Assembly (NCBI GenBank): GCA_028717505.1
Contig: JAQUNQ010000004.1
Span: 1 to 20,465 of the forward strand
From: Candidatus Peribacteraceae bacterium
Lineage (GTDB): Bacteria > Patescibacteriota > Gracilibacteria > Peribacterales > Peribacteraceae
DNA: 20,465 nucleotides
Direction: 5' to 3'
The notes beneath the pieces are model-generated. The model ran no database searches and had not been told where the DNA came from. It was given only the letters and a program-made list of their open reading frames with translations. The stretch's first letter is position 1. Each line of letters begins with the position of its first letter. The position numbers and the translations under genes are program-made. Positions 20,001-20,465 of the stretch are shown in pieces.

Positions 20001-20465
20001 GGAGGGATTCGATCCGTCGTCACTCGTTTCGCTCCCCGCCGACGACTCCTCGCTCGCCTCCTCGCTTGACTCCTCTTCGCTGCTCTCCGCGGCAGAACTC
20101 TCGCCGGTATCACAGGAATCAGGGCAGAAACCGTAGGGGACAAACGTCGCATAACACGCATCCTCCGTCGTTTCCTCGCAAGAGCCGAAGCCGCCGCAGC
20201 AGGCCCCGGGTGTGCCGCTGCAGGAATCAGGACAGTAACCGTAAGGGACAAAGGTTCCCCAACACTCATACTCCGCATTCACTGCATCACAGAAGGAGCC
20301 GTAACAGCAGGCACCGGGGTCATCGAACTGCGCGAGCTGGAGCGTGGCGCCCGGCACCCCCCTCGAGAAAGAGAGCGCCCCCTGGAGCGGGGGGGTGGCG
20401 CTTTCCATCTGCAGGACGACGTTCGCAATCAGGACTGTCAGCACAGCACTGATCGCAAGCTCGAC
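14013..20465 (-). CDS. Giant pilin-like, Cys-rich modular surface protein (N-terminus cut by window edge)
   Basis: The window holds 2150 residues and the frame is open at the edge. The first residues read VELAISAVLTVLIANVVLQ, which matches positions 4 onward of a type IV pilin helix (F-T-L-V-E-L), with the expected Glu5; the cleavage site would lie just outside. After about residue 45 come about 21 modules of about 30-60 residues with six cysteines in the order CC-C-C-C-C (for example GACCWDRETGDC...DC...TCSLSC); my hand count is about 170 Cys in total. Modules are joined by low-complexity linkers: SSEGG/ESSEE near the N-terminus, SSEPPASS in the middle and SSAPASS/SSAAS later. An Ig-like domain sits at about residues 949-1033, and a 330-residue Cys-rich domain ends the protein. 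GACC-type six-Cys modules are known in secreted proteins of Planctomycetes and others. Likely an extracellular fibre or adhesin anchored like a pilin; this is inference. Confidence 0.85.
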   Translation of the reverse strand, partial: VELAISAVLTVLIANVVLQMESATPPLQGALSFSRGVPGATLQLAQFDDPGACCYGSFCDAVNAEYECWGTFVPYGYCPDSCSGTPGACCGGFGSCEETTEDACYATFVPYGFCPDSCDTGESSAAESSEEESSEEASEESSAGSETSDDGSNPSGICCIGIACAVAQQNACESMGGTHYPGMNGGLCFIPGMNPCLGGGGSSGGGGDSSAGGGGSSGDAPDDPGVCCEKNLVSENFICNANVQRKNCKNPNVFIGGEEGASCDPDPCAYLNCPAAAKAAAKGVFFNFAVDGCGGDETGACCWDEESGECSNSMTQKDCEGGGGEYEGDDSTCNNSCTGTTSSEGGEESSIPETKGLCCNGAEPIGYDMTPSECAAASGCFAGDAANCEVCADPCAGGACSSEGGDESSEEASSEGGDESSEEASSEGGDESSEEASSEGGGDSSEGGGDSSESGPVGACCITEATGVCETLTQAACDDQDPEWWNQSKTCATDCSGGGTSSEGGGESSEGGILGACCNSTSDSCVGENMTFGGCMAATENIGNHYLNQTCIEAGCTGGGGSSAGGDLGACCSNVDLSCLGESMTSDACQALAGYHYPSQTCLQAECVSVLGNCCKTPPSPSNCSNITFNDCLQSSFQWWDPAISCDECTGGGGSSEGGGESSEGGGASSKPGIGACYYDEWFSDLACCADFVPEFDCYWSYDGYNWVALDLCPANMPCFGGGSSSEGGGASSSKPGTGACCWDRETGDCDNNYSQTDCAGGGGEFDGVGSTCSLSCPVPPASSSEGAGVSSSEPPASSEPPASSEPEASSSEAPPSSAGNASSIGCAAGEEPGNCSNNDPFATTEPERGFFAGFFHFFAQLIGWGEEEPASVRPLIARRKKYCRLIGPQMCCCAYDDTSSSAPASSEPASSPPASSEPASSAPASSAPSSAPASSPPSSAESSSTSPKEIVSFSFGALGAGAVDNVAHTISLHVPAGTSLTNITPSISIHGKSVSPASGVPQSFASGVAVTYVVYAEDDTSQSYAVVITAGVSSASSEPSSAAASSAGGASSSAGNKWCCYSTTTDDYYLACYPNATPSCPWTSTYNGLDFSTAYENESTCRASCPTGQRARACCNIASKSCSTVLLDVGQNCNSLTGFSGDTAYQPTAEGYAACTAACAGGGSSSLAESSSSTGYRYLYCCNKNVYKCFSIYFTPTQKNCHDINEDIYETNAYQTEALCSPSCIAPSSSSEPPPPSSSSTPAPESSSSSRGYPCRQYVDQHPELGLFGCYDPDKKSDGKWDCPANTAELKNIPGGVCCCPTEKRCCRTKSEFAGAAGWKETSKFCTNEYQVTCTSTIDQGDILYTGNYMNEACTEETCGETKGTSSSPVVSSAPTASSAPASSIPSSAPPSASSIPSSEPSSGSSSSDNPLGACCYVPELAADQIKKYPDFGWQCQKLTRADCERWYKAAGDEKRSHFRPREECPADEATMKSFCGKTNSSEGHYGCCFTKSMFSPLDCVTYTLKNPKDSAEISANLKRCQELAGSFQVGSQSISFYDFKAGTCPQNPNDFPKWCNATGASSAANGPSSTSSTPAESSAAASSKADSSSPASSAASSTNQGACCIPDLDNKWKECKMTKSDECTEADQYQFKGVGTACPTAGDAAALQNFCDAKNPISSAPASSPSSENSSGGSSASTSGKYCCVYQSVLETNRVSCKPVDENDKCPRAIFGGAIKTPYPDLKSCQHVCPEGKEIEEKYCCPAMSETCAPVMTPKDNQKCPEGFILGPYKTSELDLCNKACYLTKRSSSAGSDTSPASSGASSSASSLNCCVCTYMEDSHCAQYQNKAGCEKPIQCYDDVDNDGDGWTDLRDSECVSYADDSENDSALTPVENADCEWSGGACISRFKKGCIDWQASQSQCKEENKYTLDERAPIPDIRACTNLSIHRDGHGLGCKNYFTIIRSCLSICSDAQCAVITNNGCKEFDDEQDVSKWVQALAQAYPGRDITVSGNRATASSNCSTTLTYHVTVAGISQERHTCHNNGDFCWLDNGKPYECALPGANGDLERMEVCCRCGNRDNVWINGMSCPDNRVTVPKTISASANSFFCARALFNADQALKNAWRTQKNDCMARRGLFTDEEETMTTDTGYLSCTVTYTQKVYCKGACL
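14895..14955 (-). other. Calcium-binding-like DNDGDG motif in the C-terminal domain
   Basis: It encodes CYDDVDNDGDGWTDLRDSEC, a Cys-flanked D-x-D-x-D-G loop like those of thrombospondin type 3 and dockerin-like calcium motifs in secreted bacterial proteins. It opens the roughly 330-residue C-terminal domain. Confidence 0.65.
17365..17621 (-). other. Ig-like beta-sandwich domain within the giant protein
   Basis: Residues about 949-1033 run from EIVSFSFGALGAGAV through HTISLHVPAGTSLTNITPSI and VSPASGVPQSFASGVAVTYV to QSYAVVITAGVS. This matches the pattern of bacterial surface Ig-like repeats (DUF5018-like: xITSFSF, VPxGTxxTxLxPxI, SVSPASGxxxxF, YTVTAEDGTTxxYxVxV). It has no Cys and divides the module array into two halves. 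Confidence 0.7.
17701..17753 (-). repeat. 30-bp direct repeat in a Ser/Pro/Ala linker
   Basis: A 23-bp sequence (GAGGAAGCTGGCTC...) occurs at 17701 and 17731, period 30 bp, encoding alternating SSEPASS and PPASS/APASS units. In frame, like the 36-bp repeat. Confidence 0.7.
17868..17918 (-). other. Hydrophobic Phe-rich segment in mid-protein
   Basis: Seventeen residues, GFFAGFFHFFAQLIGWG, followed by EEEPASVRPLIARRKKYC. It is the only strongly hydrophobic stretch away from the N-terminus and is followed by a basic cluster and a CCC motif. It is short for a transmembrane helix and could insert in a membrane surface or pack inside a domain. Confidence 0.5.
19144..19262 (-). repeat. 36-bp tandem repeat in a linker, three copies plus a partial
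   Basis: Identical 36-bp units start at 19144, 19180 and 19216, with a partial fourth at 19252. Each encodes the 12-residue unit GGDESSEEASSE. The length is a multiple of three, so copy-number change would lengthen or shorten the linker in frame. There are no spacers, so it is not CRISPR. Confidence 0.9.
20113..20255 (-). repeat. Near-duplicate first two Cys modules
   Basis: The DNA starting at 20113 and at 20221, 108 bp apart (36 codons), matches at about 31 of 35 positions. It encodes GTFVPYGYCPDSC and ATFVPYGFCPDSC, the ends of modules 1 and 2. Other modules have diverged much further, so this looks like a more recent duplication. Confidence 0.7.
20406..20465 (-). other. Type IV pilin-like N-terminal helix (partial)
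   Basis: Twenty hydrophobic residues at the window edge begin V-E-L-A-I-S, the usual continuation of a G-F-T-L prepilin peptidase site, with the Glu that would be Glu5 of the mature protein. A polar segment (ESATPPLQG) follows. The cleavage Gly and basic leader would be in the next 10-40 bases outside the window. Confidence 0.6.

Noticed and set aside
1..20465. Alternative genetic code (TGA as Gly, Gracilibacteria/SR1)
   Set aside because: TGA terminates rlmN, atpE and atpF exactly at the family ends, and no in-frame TGA is needed in any conserved gene.
1..20465. tRNA or rRNA genes, insertion sequences, integrase or transposase genes
   Set aside because: None recognised on either strand by reading; no transposase-like protein and no rRNA-like sequence was seen.

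Overview
The window reads as a GC-rich bacterial chromosome segment using the standard code: TGA ends rlmN, atpE and atpF. Its features fit a Candidate Phyla Radiation / Patescibacteria genome of the Peregrinibacteria-Peribacteria kind: a compact F-type ATPase, few Shine-Dalgarno sites, and a giant Cys/Ser-rich surface protein. The lineage is inference; there is no rRNA or marker tree here. Standard TGA use argues against Gracilibacteria and SR1.

Layout. (1) 1-157: start of an OmpR-like response regulator on the minus strand. Its promoter has an extended -10 and an upstream array of four GTG half-sites spaced exactly 11 bp. (2) 158-946: mostly non-coding, with one doubtful small secreted-protein ORF. 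(3) 947-3368: mgtE (Mg2+ channel) overlapping rlmN (23S rRNA/tRNA m2A methyltransferase). (4) 3369-3921: hairpin- and repeat-rich intergenic island. (5) 3922-11238: a complete F1Fo ATP synthase locus in the order D-C-(I/Q-like)-B-E-F-H-A-G, a circular permutation of the textbook I-B-E-F-H-A-G-D-C. A gap holding an antisense ORF separates the I-like gene from atpB, and atpE has its own good promoter. (6) 11245-12243: a convergent Tat-exported lipoprotein with a His-rich segment and a beta-carbonic-anhydrase-like metal site (CxDxR, RVAG, H...CG). (7) 12319-12480: a possible 53-residue gene with a strong GGAGG. (8) 12477-20465: a minus-strand three-gene cassette. It holds a giant protein (2150 residues in the window, cut at its N-terminus) whose first visible residues look like a type IV pilin helix, then a helical 315-residue protein, then a small membrane-anchored protein carrying the same six-Cys module as the giant.

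How it fits together. The ATP synthase genes supply F1 (alpha, beta, gamma, delta, epsilon) and Fo (a, b, c) plus a small assembly protein. The final cassette is the most novel part: apparently a pilin-anchored, disulfide-rich fibre made of about 21 six-Cys modules on Ser/Gly/Glu/Pro/Ala linkers, with an Ig-like domain in the middle and a distinct C-terminal domain. Ten starts in the window are preceded by pyrimidine tracts instead of Shine-Dalgarno sequences, which suggests unusual translation initiation or near-leaderless transcripts.
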